DNA from: Chitinophaga pinensis DSM 2588
GTDB taxonomy: Bacteria > Bacteroidota > Bacteroidia > Chitinophagales > Chitinophagaceae
NCBI RefSeq assembly: GCF_000024005.1
Contig: NC_013132.1
Location: 6,008,001 to 6,072,000 of the forward strand
Reading direction: 5' to 3'
DNA: 64,000 nt
Positions 25,837 to 33,622 of the stretch are shown piece by piece. The notes beneath the pieces were generated by a model that worked only from the letters and a program-made list of their open reading frames with translations, searched no databases and was not told the DNA's origin. Every line of letters begins with the position of its first letter. Position 1 is the first letter of the stretch. A program made the position numbers and the translations under genes.

Positions 25837-27504
25837 CTACAGCCCTATCTTCGAATAAGGCACTCTGATCCCCTTCAGCCTGTAATAATACGGATCCAGC
25901 CATGCACCTTCGCAACCATCCAGTCCGCAGGCAGAGAAGTTGACACTATACGTCAGCAACAACTCATTTCTGCCGTTGTTAAACTCCGGATGAATCACAG
26001 GCGTATAATAACGGGTGTATTGCTCCTTAAAGTACTCCAGGATAGTATATACCTTGATCTGTGCGGTAAATGGTCCTGTAGGAGAAGTAGAGGTAGCAAT
26101 ATACACGCTTCTGTCAGGATCGCAATTGAATCCCTGATCCAGTGTCATGAGGATATATTTGCCATTCAGATAGGCTACACTGTTACTACCTCTGGCGTCC
26201 GCAATCTTTGAAGCAGCGCCTGCGGCCGGACTGGAAGTCCATGCCGATCCACTCCAATACTGCCATTGCAGCGGATTATTTTCAGCAAATCTGGCGACAT
26301 GTATATAACTGCCATAACCGAAACTCGTCGCTTCGCTTCCGAAAGCATATACATATCCATCGCCTGGTTTTACCAGGCCGGTAGAATAACTGATAGCGGT
26401 ATAATTATTAAATCCATTCGGCATCAGACGTTCGGCAGTCCATTGTGTAGTGGCGCTCTGCGTCAGCCGGTACAGGGATTGATTGGTCGCATTCAGACCA
26501 TTCCCTTCACCGCACTGCATATAGACTTTATCACCGATCTCTACACCCGGACCAGGCCAGCTCCAGGTAGTACCCGACTGTATATTACAGATCTGTTTGG
26601 GTTTACCGGAAGTACTGTTAGGAATGGTCATATTAGGTGCGTTGTTCGGAGTCCAGTCTGTTTTCGACGGCTGTATAAATATGGAGTTATTATAACTGAA
26701 GAAATGACCACAGTTGAACATACCGTTGGACTGTACCTGCGATCCATCCCAGGCGTCTTGTGTTACCCATAGTACTTTTCCGTTGTTAGCACCCCATGTC
26801 AGCGGAATCGTATTGCCCTGGTCAAAGGCAGCGGATCCCAGACTGGCACTGTTACGGTTAAAGAAACGTACGACCTGGTCGTCACGATAGGTATCTGGTG
26901 TAATCTCAGTGATCGTCCAGTACTGTTTATTATCACTCGCAGTTGTCTCCTGTATGACCTGCGCACCATTACTGGTAGACCCACCTGCTACTGACAAGGA
27001 TAAGCTGTTACCTTTGTTGACGATGCGGTATTGTCCGCCACCAATATCGGTAAGGCTCCATAATTGCTGATCAGCTAACAGGGGGAAAGCGGCATATTGC
27101 TGCAATACCGTACCAGATGTGCCGCTGGCAGACGGAACGTCTATCAGTTTACCACTGTGCAGGTTACGGATGTGATAATATCTCGTACCATTAACTGTAG
27201 TCTGATAAATCAGGTGCCATTTCTGCCACCTGTTTGTTTCTGTACCCGAGAGGGAAGTCTCCCATTGCTGCAGCAATGCGTTGTCTTTAAATTTAGCGTT
27301 TTGCACAGGATTTCCTGCTACTTCCAGGAATTTGCTGCTCTTGACATTTTTGATGCTCACAGTAATATAATCAGCGGTAATCGCCTGACTGATACCTACT
27401 GTATTATCAGCGTTCTGTGGTTTTTCAACTGGCGTCAGCAAACCTTGTTTGCAGGCCATGAATGTCAGCAGACTCATTACCAGCAATGCTGGACTCTTTT
27501 TCAT
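25837..27504 (-). CDS. Ricin-type beta-trefoil lectin fused to a DUF5005/DUF4185-like beta-propeller, lipoprotein
   Basis: About 555 residues. I choose the ATG at 27504 (MKKSPALLVM...), which gives a signal peptide with lipobox FMAC; the frame is open further upstream to 27648 but without a signal. Residues about 45-190 form a ricin B-like trefoil (repeated QQW/QLW motifs and ligand-loop YYHIRNLHSGKLIDV). Residues about 200-555 resemble the DUF5005/DUF4185 five-bladed propeller found near glycosidases (VRFFNRNSASLGSAAFDQG, GDKVYMQCGEGNG, the closing GAWLDPYYYRL). I recognise no catalytic proof; it may be a surface glycan-binding protein or an unassigned glycosidase. It has an ECF-type element 66 bases upstream, tying it to the mannose-glycan regulon. 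Confidence 0.75.
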   Translation of the reverse strand: MKKSPALLVMSLLTFMACKQGLLTPVEKPQNADNTVGISQAITADYITVSIKNVKSSKFLEVAGNPVQNAKFKDNALLQQWETSLSGTETNRWQKWHLIYQTTVNGTRYYHIRNLHSGKLIDVPSASGTSGTVLQQYAAFPLLADQQLWSLTDIGGGQYRIVNKGNSLSLSVAGGSTSNGAQVIQETTASDNKQYWTITEITPDTYRDDQVVRFFNRNSASLGSAAFDQGNTIPLTWGANNGKVLWVTQDAWDGSQVQSNGMFNCGHFFSYNNSIFIQPSKTDWTPNNAPNMTIPNSTSGKPKQICNIQSGTTWSWPGPGVEIGDKVYMQCGEGNGLNATNQSLYRLTQSATTQWTAERLMPNGFNNYTAISYSTGLVKPGDGYVYAFGSEATSFGYGSYIHVARFAENNPLQWQYWSGSAWTSSPAAGAASKIADARGSNSVAYLNGKYILMTLDQGFNCDPDRSVYIATSTSPTGPFTAQIKVYTILEYFKEQYTRYYTPVIHPEFNNGRNELLLTYSVNFSACGLDGCEGAWLDPYYYRLKGIRVPYSKIGL

Positions 27505-27569
27505 AATGTGGATTTTAAAGGTTAAGTATGAGGTTGATAACAAGTGTATAGGCGCTCTCCACTTTATTA

Positions 27570-27595
27570 GACACCTGTAGCAATGATATCCGCCA
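27570..27595 (-). promoter_or_regulatory. Candidate ECF sigma promoter, copy 5 (lectin-propeller gene)
   Basis: Minus strand: TGGCGG, 12 bases, CAGGTGTC, then TAAT. It lies 66 bases upstream of the ATG at 27504, directly back-to-back with the ArsR promoter region, which is on the other strand. Confidence 0.65.
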
Positions 27596-27623
27596 TTCTT
27601 TTCCTTCCTTCTCAGAAAATAAA

Positions 27624-27655
27624 TTTGCGTAGCCAAATAACTACACATATATTTG
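27624..27655 (+). promoter_or_regulatory. Bacteroidota-type promoter of the arsR operon
   Basis: TTTG at 27624-27627 and TATATTTG at 27648-27655, a full match to TAnnTTTG, with a 20-base spacer. It is interleaved with the two ArsR-type palindromes, which fits autorepression. Confidence 0.65.
27629..27645. promoter_or_regulatory. Candidate ArsR operator 1
   Basis: GTAGCCAAATAACTACA: GTAG...CTAC inverted halves inside the promoter spacer. It is nearly identical to the copy 26 bases downstream at 27655. Confidence 0.6.
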
Positions 27656-27671
27656 TAGTCAAATAGCTACA
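27655..27671. promoter_or_regulatory. Candidate ArsR operator 2
   Basis: GTAGTCAAATAGCTACA, same layout as the operator at 27629 and 26 bases further along, ending just 2 bases before the arsR ATG. Binding here would block transcription start and early elongation. Confidence 0.6.
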
Positions 27672-27673
27672 TA

Positions 27674-27997
27674 ATGAACCTAAGACGTGATGTATTTCAG
27701 GCTATAGCAGACCCTACCAGACGAGCCATCCTGCTATTAGTGGCTTCGCAGTCCCTGACAGCAGGCGCAATAGCGGCTAACTTCGATACAGCAAGACCGA
27801 CGGTATCGAAACATCTGCAGATATTGATTGAATGTGAACTACTGGAACAGGAACAGAGTGGCAGAGAGATCTATTATCACCTGAACCCTAAGAAGATAAA
27901 AGAGATTGCGGACTTCATCGAACCTTTCCGGCAATTATGGGATGACAGGTTTAACAAATTAGAAGCGATCATGAAAAACTACAAACCTAAAAAATAG
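27674..27997 (+). CDS. ArsR-family winged-helix transcriptional regulator
   Basis: 107 residues with the ArsR/SmtB fold: [16 protein letters not shown] at the N-terminus, a recognition helix region with [33 protein letters not shown] (split here by helix and wing). No CxC metal-binding pair, so it belongs to the non-metal subgroup commonly found next to SRPBCC (AHSA1-like) proteins. It starts the operon with the SRPBCC gene (6-base gap) and a DoxX-like membrane gene. Two tandem palindromes overlap its promoter, so autorepression is likely. The inducer is unknown. Confidence 0.93.
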   Translation: MNLRRDVFQAIADPTRRAILLLVASQSLTAGAIAANFDTARPTVSKHLQILIECELLEQEQSGREIYYHLNPKKIKEIADFIEPFRQLWDDRFNKLEAIMKNYKPKK

Positions 27998-28003
27998 CAC
28001 GCT

Positions 28004-28486
28004 ATGGAAGCGAAAACCAAAGTCCACGCCGAAGACGGCAGACAAGAAGTCATTATTACAAGGGATTTTGACTTACCCGTAGAACTGCTTTTCACTGCAT
28101 ATGTAGAACCCGAAATCATTGAACAATGGATGAATACCAAAGTGCTGAAACTGGAAAATCAGAAGTATGGCAGCTGGGAATTTCAGACCTCAGATCCTAA
28201 AGGGAATGTAGTATTCACTGCGAATGGGGTCTATCATGAATTCATCCCCAACGAAAAGATCACACGCACATTTGAAATGGATAATATGTCATTGGGTGCA
28301 CAACTGGAATTTCTTGAATTCCGGAAACTGAGCGATGATACCAGCAGATTGACAATGCACGTAGTATACAAATCTGTTGCTGTCAGAGACCAGTTGATGC
28401 AGTTACCTTTCCGTCAGGGTATCAATATGGCACACAATAAATTACAGGAAATCGTAAACAAACTAAAAACTTCACATCATGAGTAA
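28004..28486 (+). CDS. SRPBCC (AHSA1/START-like) domain protein
   Basis: 160-residue single-domain protein of the AHSA1-like SRPBCC superfamily: VIITRDFDLPVELLFTAYVEPEIIEQWM at the N-terminus (interrupted by no other domain), a conserved GSWEF strand, and the C-terminal amphipathic helix. The fold has a deep hydrophobic pocket for lipophilic ligands. The standard neighbour is an ArsR regulator, as here. It overlaps the following DoxX-like gene by 8 bases, so they are translationally linked. No enzymatic role can be assigned from the sequence. Confidence 0.9.
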   Translation: MEAKTKVHAEDGRQEVIITRDFDLPVELLFTAYVEPEIIEQWMNTKVLKLENQKYGSWEFQTSDPKGNVVFTANGVYHEFIPNEKITRTFEMDNMSLGAQLEFLEFRKLSDDTSRLTMHVVYKSVAVRDQLMQLPFRQGINMAHNKLQEIVNKLKTSHHE

Positions 28487-28874
28487 GCGCAATAAAATCA
28501 TCTATTGGGTAGCCACACTCTGGCTGTCACTGGGAATGGTATCTACGGGTATTGTACAACTGCTCAAAGTAAAAGCAGAAGTAGATGCCTTCACGCACCT
28601 GGGCTATCCGGTTTACCTGATGACAATACTCGGTATCTGGAAATTATTAGGTGTCATTGCGGTACTGGTACCACGCTTTCCTTTGTTGAAAGAATGGGCT
28701 TATGCGGGATTTTTCTTTGCGATGTCAGGCGCCATCGTTTCACATATTACATTGGGAGATCCTGTTACACAGATCCTTCCCTCCCTCTTATTGCTTACAC
28801 TGACGATTGTATCCTGGTATTTCAGACCAGCAGAGAGAAGAGTACACGTCAAAACATTACAACCGGCATTCTAA
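28479..28874 (+). CDS. DoxX-like integral membrane protein
   Basis: 131 residues with four predicted transmembrane helices (about 8-26, 42-62, 72-92, 96-115), matching the small DoxX/DoxX-like family found with ArsR-SRPBCC operons in Bacteroidota. The start overlaps the preceding gene by 8 bases. The transcript ends at the strong hairpin at 28874-28914. Function unknown; DoxX-like proteins have been linked to redox and membrane stress, but the sequence does not settle it. Confidence 0.85.
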   Translation: MSKRNKIIYWVATLWLSLGMVSTGIVQLLKVKAEVDAFTHLGYPVYLMTILGIWKLLGVIAVLVPRFPLLKEWAYAGFFFAMSGAIVSHITLGDPVTQILPSLLLLTLTIVSWYFRPAERRVHVKTLQPAF

Positions 28875-28914
28875 AAAACGGCGACTCCTGCAATATGCAG
28901 GAGTCGCCGTTTTT
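28874..28914. terminator. Bidirectional rho-independent terminator
   Basis: Perfect 19-base arms (28874-28892 and 28896-28914) with a 3-base ATA loop, A-run on one side and T-run on the other. It sits between the converging DoxX-like and EamA genes and serves both strands. Confidence 0.9.
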
Positions 28915-28918
28915 AATG

Positions 28919-29788
28919 TTATTTATGATCCCTCATAGAGAGGTAAGTCTGCAACACGACAGAAGTCATTACAAAAAACAGCCCCACATAAAAAGAAATA
29001 TTCAACTCCTTCCCTTCATTAAAAAACAGGAATGCCAGTATAATCGCATAAATAGGTTCCAGATTGAAACTCAGATTCACTGTAAAAGCAGAAAGTCTTT
29101 TCAATGATTCTGCGAATAAAATATACAAACCCACTGTGCAGACAGAAGACAGCAATAACAGGTATAACGTATCTTTCAGATCAGGTACCAGGCTCCACAC
29201 AGGAAAAAAATGCAGATATACCGGCATCAGCAATCCCAGTCCGATAGTCGCTCCCATCATCTGATAATAATTGATCTGTTTACTATCATAGCGCTTTACC
29301 AGCCGTTCATTATAAATGGTATACAAAGCAGCAAAGGCCGAGGAAATTACCCCCAGCCCAATACCCAGCTGATAAGAAGTATCAAAGTGAAAGATAAGGC
29401 TAATCCCCAGTAAGGTCAGTCCGCTCAATACCAGCGCCGAAAGCACAAATGGCTTCCTGTTGATCAGCGGTTCAAAAACAGCTGTAAAGAACCCCGTTAA
29501 AGAATAACAAACCACCCCTATCGAAATATTGGAATACTTGATACTGGCATAAAAGAAGACCCAGTGTATGGCAATAAACATCCCGATCTTAGAGACGTCT
29601 AATTTCTCTTTTAAAGAAAGACTGGCTTTTACTTTAAATAATCTAAGAATGAAAAACAGGATTGCAAAGGAGAAAAACACCCGATACCATACTAACAATC
29701 CTTCATTGAGGGAGATGAGCTTACCAAAAACACCTGTAAAACCTGCGAGGATCACCGCCAGGTGTAACACTAAAAATGACTTTTTCAT
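28919..29788 (-). CDS. EamA/DMT-family transporter (RhaT-like permease)
   Basis: 289 residues with ten predicted transmembrane helices in two homologous halves of five, as expected of the drug/metabolite transporter (EamA) superfamily. Recognisable spots: VWYRVFFSFAILFF (helix 2), SKIGMFIAIHWVFFYASIKYS (split over a loop), VNLSFNLEPIYAIILAFLFF near the C-terminus. Probably an inner-membrane exporter of a metabolite or amino acid. It stands alone, converging with the DoxX-like gene. A 17-base palindrome (29803-29819) lies just upstream of the ATG and may be an operator. Confidence 0.92.
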   Translation of the reverse strand: MKKSFLVLHLAVILAGFTGVFGKLISLNEGLLVWYRVFFSFAILFFILRLFKVKASLSLKEKLDVSKIGMFIAIHWVFFYASIKYSNISIGVVCYSLTGFFTAVFEPLINRKPFVLSALVLSGLTLLGISLIFHFDTSYQLGIGLGVISSAFAALYTIYNERLVKRYDSKQINYYQMMGATIGLGLLMPVYLHFFPVWSLVPDLKDTLYLLLLSSVCTVGLYILFAESLKRLSAFTVNLSFNLEPIYAIILAFLFFNEGKELNISFYVGLFFVMTSVVLQTYLSMRDHK

Positions 29789-30111
29789 AAAAGACTTACC
29801 TGCTTGTCCTTAGGACAAGATATATTTTAATATTAATAACAAATGAAACTTTGAAGTAGCGAATATCATCCGGCAGCAAGCCGGCGCATCACTTCATCCA
29901 AACATTGAAGAATATTAAAACTAAGGAGGTGAAAGGCAGCCTTTTTTATTCATATTTTATGTTAATGTCCCTCCAATTTAATAAAACATATTGAGTTTTT
30001 CTCCCGAAAAGTTGATTGACATATAATTTTACTGTCCAATAGACACCAGATAACACATGCGAAGAATCTCCATATTACTTTCCTCACTTGTGCTATCTGG
30101 CATAGTGACGC
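29789..30111. other. Intergenic region, no gene recognised
   Basis: AT-rich gap between the EamA start and the 3' end of the lipoprotein gene at 30112. It contains the palindrome at 29803-29819 and a weak AAAGG/CCTTT hairpin with a T-run around 29933-29947. No open frame with family features is visible. Confidence 0.5.
29803..29819. promoter_or_regulatory. 17-base palindromic operator candidate upstream of the EamA gene
   Basis: CTTGTCCTTAGGACAAG: perfect 8-base arms around one central base, ending 15 bases before the ATG of the EamA gene. Its size suits a dimeric regulator, but it could also form a stem over the translation start. No regulator gene adjoins. Confidence 0.5.
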
Positions 30112-31209
30112 TTACTCCATCACCAGCGTAAATGTCGTAGTCAGTTTTATCCCGATTGTAGTCGTCACTTCCACTGTCATTTTGTATTCCCCTGCGGATA
30201 AAGAACTATTCGCAGCAGCCCGTACCTGTCCGGTCGAAGCATCCACTGAAAAGAGCTTGTCTGTATCTGCAAATGGAGCAGATCCATAGGCAATGGACAA
30301 TATCCTGAAACTACCCTTATATTTCTCCGGATTGAAAACAGGCGCGGGCGACATATACGCATTCCCCAAGCCCATCACCACACGGTTTTGTACGATGGTC
30401 AGATCAAACTCCGGATAATAAATCCCATATATAAACTTTGGCTGTGGCAGAATCACTGTCCGGAATTGCTTGTAAGCCACCCTGTAACCATCTTTCTGCA
30501 GATTAGCCACCAGGTCATAAGTCCATTCATATTTCCGGTCTTCATCACCCGCGTACTGGTCAAGCACCACCTTATCACCCTGTAAGGTCACATGCCCGTC
30601 AGGAAACCCGTTCTGATGCAGTTCCAGGTTGGTACCCGCTTTATCCAATCCGAGATAATCAATCGTATAGGAAGCACCTTCCGCGCTGTATAAAGAATAT
30701 CCATAAGGGATCGGATCTGTTGCTGATAATTCTTTAATCCCCAATGCTGCCGGCATTACTTTTAATGTAAAATCGGCCCTTACCGGCTTCAGACCCGTCA
30801 GCGACTCCGCTACCAGGCGCACCTTGTAAGTATCCGGTAAACGAACACCTGTCAGCTCAGATCTGTTACTATTAGGATATAGTTTCCCTGCGTCTATTCT
30901 GATATGTTTTTCCTTCGCGTCTACCACAATTGCCTTCGCAAGCAGCGTGTGCAGAGAATCTGATGTATTCACTTTAAGGTTGGTATTTCCTGTAAAATCA
31001 AGTCTGAAATTGACATAAGGCTGGCTTTTATATTCGTCGGGCAAATTGAGTGTTTTCACGGTTCCATAAGTAACGGTCACGGAATCCGGAAGCGTTGCAG
31101 GTGGCAGATAACCCATATCCACAATGGGATCCTCTTTACCACAGGCAGAAAACAATACAATAGCCAGGCCCACCAGCAGCAGCCCCCTAATAGATTTATA
31201 AATGTTCAT
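30112..31209 (-). CDS. Surface lipoprotein with Ig/cadherin-like repeats, unknown function
   Basis: 365 residues. Signal peptide with lipobox (LFSAC, Cys24), then a DPIVDMGYLPPATLP linker and several all-beta segments. At the C-terminus FSVDASTGQVRAA followed by LSAGEYKMTVEVTTTIG is the repeat style of cadherin-like and surface glycan-binding lipoproteins in Bacteroidota (DUF4958-like, from memory). No enzyme motif is seen. The gene stands alone between EamA and a decayed cytochrome, outside any PUL. A promoter-like pair (minus strand TTTG at 31292-31295 and TATCTTCG at 31262-31269) and a palindrome at 31284-31304 lie upstream. Confidence 0.65.
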   Translation of the reverse strand: MNIYKSIRGLLLVGLAIVLFSACGKEDPIVDMGYLPPATLPDSVTVTYGTVKTLNLPDEYKSQPYVNFRLDFTGNTNLKVNTSDSLHTLLAKAIVVDAKEKHIRIDAGKLYPNSNRSELTGVRLPDTYKVRLVAESLTGLKPVRADFTLKVMPAALGIKELSATDPIPYGYSLYSAEGASYTIDYLGLDKAGTNLELHQNGFPDGHVTLQGDKVVLDQYAGDEDRKYEWTYDLVANLQKDGYRVAYKQFRTVILPQPKFIYGIYYPEFDLTIVQNRVVMGLGNAYMSPAPVFNPEKYKGSFRILSIAYGSAPFADTDKLFSVDASTGQVRAAANSSLSAGEYKMTVEVTTTIGIKLTTTFTLVME

Positions 31210-31283
31210 TTATTGACGGATAAGTTGTTAGTTGATACTGGCCCCGTGCACTGAACCGGCGCGAAGATAAAGAAGTTTTATAT

Positions 31284-31304
31284 AAATGCAACAAAGATGC
31301 ATTT
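31284..31304. promoter_or_regulatory. Inverted repeat in the lipoprotein promoter
   Basis: AAATGCA, 7 bases, TGCATTT: perfect 7-base arms. It covers the -33-like TTTG of the candidate minus-strand promoter of the gene at 30112. An operator is plausible but no cognate regulator is evident. Confidence 0.4.
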
Positions 31305-31367
31305 TATTTAATCTTGTCTACTTTGAGCAACGCAAACTGATGGTGCGCTAATCCAGGTTGATTCATG

Positions 31368-31604
31368 CTAATACACTATTCTCGATTGGTTTCTTATATA
31401 CTTATACAGGGTCGCTTTATCATCTTCCGTCAGCTCGAAAGAGAATTGCTTATGATGCTTATCGGTCCGGAAGCGGGTGTATATTACCTTGAATTTTCTT
31501 CCTCCATTTCACTCATATCGAAAATCGGAGGTCCGAAAACCACCTTTGCATAAGCGTGACAGGAGGCACAGTTGATGCTGACTAATTTATCCGCGAAATA
31601 TATA
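31368..31604 (-). pseudogene. Remnant of a c-type cytochrome (frameshifted)
   Basis: In the minus-strand frame ending at 31491, the translation contains FADKLVSINCASCHAYAKV followed by VFGPPIFDMSEMEEENSR and a stop: a CxxCH haem-binding motif with a GPP(I) continuation as in small cytochromes c. Shifting frame near 31490 gives KVIYTRFRTDKHHKQFSF then ELTEDDKATLYKYIRNQ, which looks like the C-terminal helix of the same domain. There is no start codon or signal peptide. I read this as a degraded cytochrome c gene fragment in the 5' region of the SDR gene. Confidence 0.6.
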
Positions 31605-31676
31605 AATATTGCCCGAATCTGTATAATTTTCCTCTCCCGCCCTACCCCATCTTTGTACCATCAAATCATTCAAACA

Positions 31677-32498
31677 ATGAAAACAATCTTCATAACAGGC
31701 GCATCCTCAGGCATAGGCAAAGCAACCGCTAAATTTTTCCATAGCAAAGGATGGCAGGTGATCGCTACCATGCGTTCTCCTGAAAAAGAACAGGAACTCT
31801 CTCAACTTGACAATGTCACCCTCCTGCCGCTGGATGTAACTGATCTCACCCGGATTCAGACCTGCGTCAACGAAGCTACTAAACGCGCTAAAATTGACGT
31901 CGTTTTTAATAACGCAGGACACGGTCTGTATGGTCCCTTAGAAACATACAGCGACGAACAAATCACCGGTCTTATTAATACAAACCTGATTGCTGTCATC
32001 AGGATCACCCAGGCATTTATTCCCTATTTCAGAGAACAAGGCAGCGGTCTTTTTATAGCTACTTCCTCCATGGGTGGTATGACCGCCTTCCCATTCAGTG
32101 CCATGTACCACGCTGCTAAGTGGGGATTGGAAGGCTTCAGCGAAAGCATGTACTTCGAACTCTCCAAATTCAATATAGGTATCAAAACCATCCTGCCGGG
32201 CGGCGTAAAGACGGACTATGTGGGTCGCTCCATGGCATATGGCGCAAAAAAAATAGACGCCTATCAACCCATCCTGGATAAGGTAGAAAAAGTAATGGGC
32301 AATCTCATGCTTCCTGAAAATCTTACCCCTCCGGAGATCATCGCAGCAACCGTCTTCGAAGCGGCTACTGACGGGAAAGATCAGATACGATATGTCGCCG
32401 GTGAAGATGGTAAACAGCTCTATGCCACAAGACTCAGCATGGGTTCAGAAGCATTCAGACAACACTTCAATGAAGTTTTCTTCGGTCATAACCTTTAA
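31677..32498 (+). CDS. Short-chain dehydrogenase/reductase (SDR)
   Basis: 273 residues. The frame is open from 31572, but MKTIFITGASSGIG at 31677 places the Rossmann motif at the N-terminus as normal. Features: TGASSGIG cofactor loop (about 7-14), NNAG (about 80), catalytic Ser in TSSMGG and YHAAK (Tyr-x-x-x-Lys, about 145). It is a classical SDR, NADP preference suggested by no acidic residue after strand 2 (ATMRSPEK). Substrate unknown. The AraC-type regulator starts 37 bases downstream on the same strand; SDR-AraC pairs of this kind are common and suggest the regulator responds to the SDR substrate. Confidence 0.92.
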   Translation: MKTIFITGASSGIGKATAKFFHSKGWQVIATMRSPEKEQELSQLDNVTLLPLDVTDLTRIQTCVNEATKRAKIDVVFNNAGHGLYGPLETYSDEQITGLINTNLIAVIRITQAFIPYFREQGSGLFIATSSMGGMTAFPFSAMYHAAKWGLEGFSESMYFELSKFNIGIKTILPGGVKTDYVGRSMAYGAKKIDAYQPILDKVEKVMGNLMLPENLTPPEIIAATVFEAATDGKDQIRYVAGEDGKQLYATRLSMGSEAFRQHFNEVFFGHNL

Positions 32499-32535
32499 GC
32501 AGTCACCCGCTTTGTAAAATTTGTAACTTCACACG

Positions 32536-33438
32536 ATGGCAGACAACATTATCCAGATAAACAGTATCAGCAAACTGCACGACATCTACGATTGCGGCAA
32601 ACCGCAGCATCCGCTTATCTCGATCATTGACTTGTCTGCCATCAATCACCAGCTTTTTGATAAAGACGTCGCCTTCAGCATGTCCTTTTATACGATCTCC
32701 TGCAAACAGTTCAAGGGCTGGTTTAATTACGGACGGCAGACATACGATTTCAGCGAAGGCTCGCTCATGTTCACAGCGCCTGACCAGGTGCTGCGTTCCG
32801 GTCCGGATATACCTATAGAAGAAGGCTGGGCACTGTTCTTTCACCCGGACCTGATACACGGTACCGAACTAGGACGTACCATACAACAATACACCTTCTT
32901 CCGCTACGATCTCAATGAAGCATTGCATATCTCTGATGAAGAAAAAATCATCCTACAGGATTGTATCGCCAAGATAAAACGCGAATATGGTCAGCATATC
33001 GACAAACATACAGAAGGACTGATCATAAAAAATATCGAACTGCTGCTCAGCTATTGCGAACGTTTTTATGACAGACAATTTTATACCCGCAGAAAAGCCA
33101 GTAACGACATCGTACAACGCTTTGAAAGCCTGTTAGCCGACTATTTTTCACAGGATGACCTGGCGGAACGCGGTCTGCCGGATGTAAAATACCTTGCCGG
33201 ACAGTTAAATATCTCCACCAGCTATTTATCTGACCTCCTGAACAAGTACACAGGAAAGACCGCACAGGAACACATTCACCTGCAACTGGTGGATAAAGCC
33301 AAATCCCTCTTACTCGGCACGGAAAAACAGGTCAGCGAAATCGCCTATGAACTGGGCTTCCTCTACCCGTCCCACTTTACCAAACTTTTCAAAACAAGTA
33401 CAGGACTTTCTCCCAGAGAATACAGAACCGGCAATTAA
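32536..33438 (+). CDS. AraC-family transcriptional regulator
   Basis: 300 residues. N-terminal cupin-like sensing region (about 1-170), C-terminal AraC/XylS helix-turn-helix pair (about 205-298) with VKYLAGQLNISTSYLSDLLN as the first recognition unit, ELGFLYPSHFTKLFK as the second, and the usual end GLSPREYR. It probably controls the SDR directly upstream. The transcript is closed by the large hairpin at 33447-33500. Confidence 0.93.
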   Translation: MADNIIQINSISKLHDIYDCGKPQHPLISIIDLSAINHQLFDKDVAFSMSFYTISCKQFKGWFNYGRQTYDFSEGSLMFTAPDQVLRSGPDIPIEEGWALFFHPDLIHGTELGRTIQQYTFFRYDLNEALHISDEEKIILQDCIAKIKREYGQHIDKHTEGLIIKNIELLLSYCERFYDRQFYTRRKASNDIVQRFESLLADYFSQDDLAERGLPDVKYLAGQLNISTSYLSDLLNKYTGKTAQEHIHLQLVDKAKSLLLGTEKQVSEIAYELGFLYPSHFTKLFKTSTGLSPREYRTGN

Positions 33439-33446
33439 TGCCCCTG

Positions 33447-33500
33447 TAATATCGGACGTTGGTCCTTCGTTGCTGAACGAAAGATCAACGTCCGATATTA
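33447..33500 (+). terminator. Long hairpin after the AraC gene
   Basis: Arms 33447-33471 and 33476-33500, 25 bases each with two wobble positions and a 4-base GCTG loop. It starts 9 bases after the stop. There is no good T-run, so termination may be rho-assisted, or the hairpin may protect the 3' end. It is similar in shape to the intercistronic hairpin at 7177. Confidence 0.65.
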
Positions 33501-33551
33501 AACCAACCTACCTGCTCATACATCTTCCCCTTCTCCCCTCGGTCAACCTTT

Positions 33552-33583
33552 TTGGAAAAAATACCAAACAAACAGTACATTAG
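33552..33583 (+). promoter_or_regulatory. Candidate promoter of the FAD/Fe-S dehydrogenase
   Basis: TTG at 33552-33554 and TACATTAG at 33576-33583 (one mismatch to TAnnTTTG), 24 bases apart start to start, about 40 bases upstream of the ATG at 33623. Confidence 0.4.
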
Positions 33584-33622
33584 CTGCTACAGATGAATGC
33601 AATGACCAAATCTGAATGAAAT

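Noticed and set aside
27504-27648. N-terminal extension of the lectin-propeller protein
   Set aside because: The extra 48 residues have no signal character and would cover the ECF-type promoter element; the ATG at 27504 gives a lipoprotein signal.
29930-29985. Strong AAGGAGGTG ribosome-binding-like site followed by short frames
   Set aside because: No open frame at a suitable distance; Bacteroidota rarely depend on such sites.
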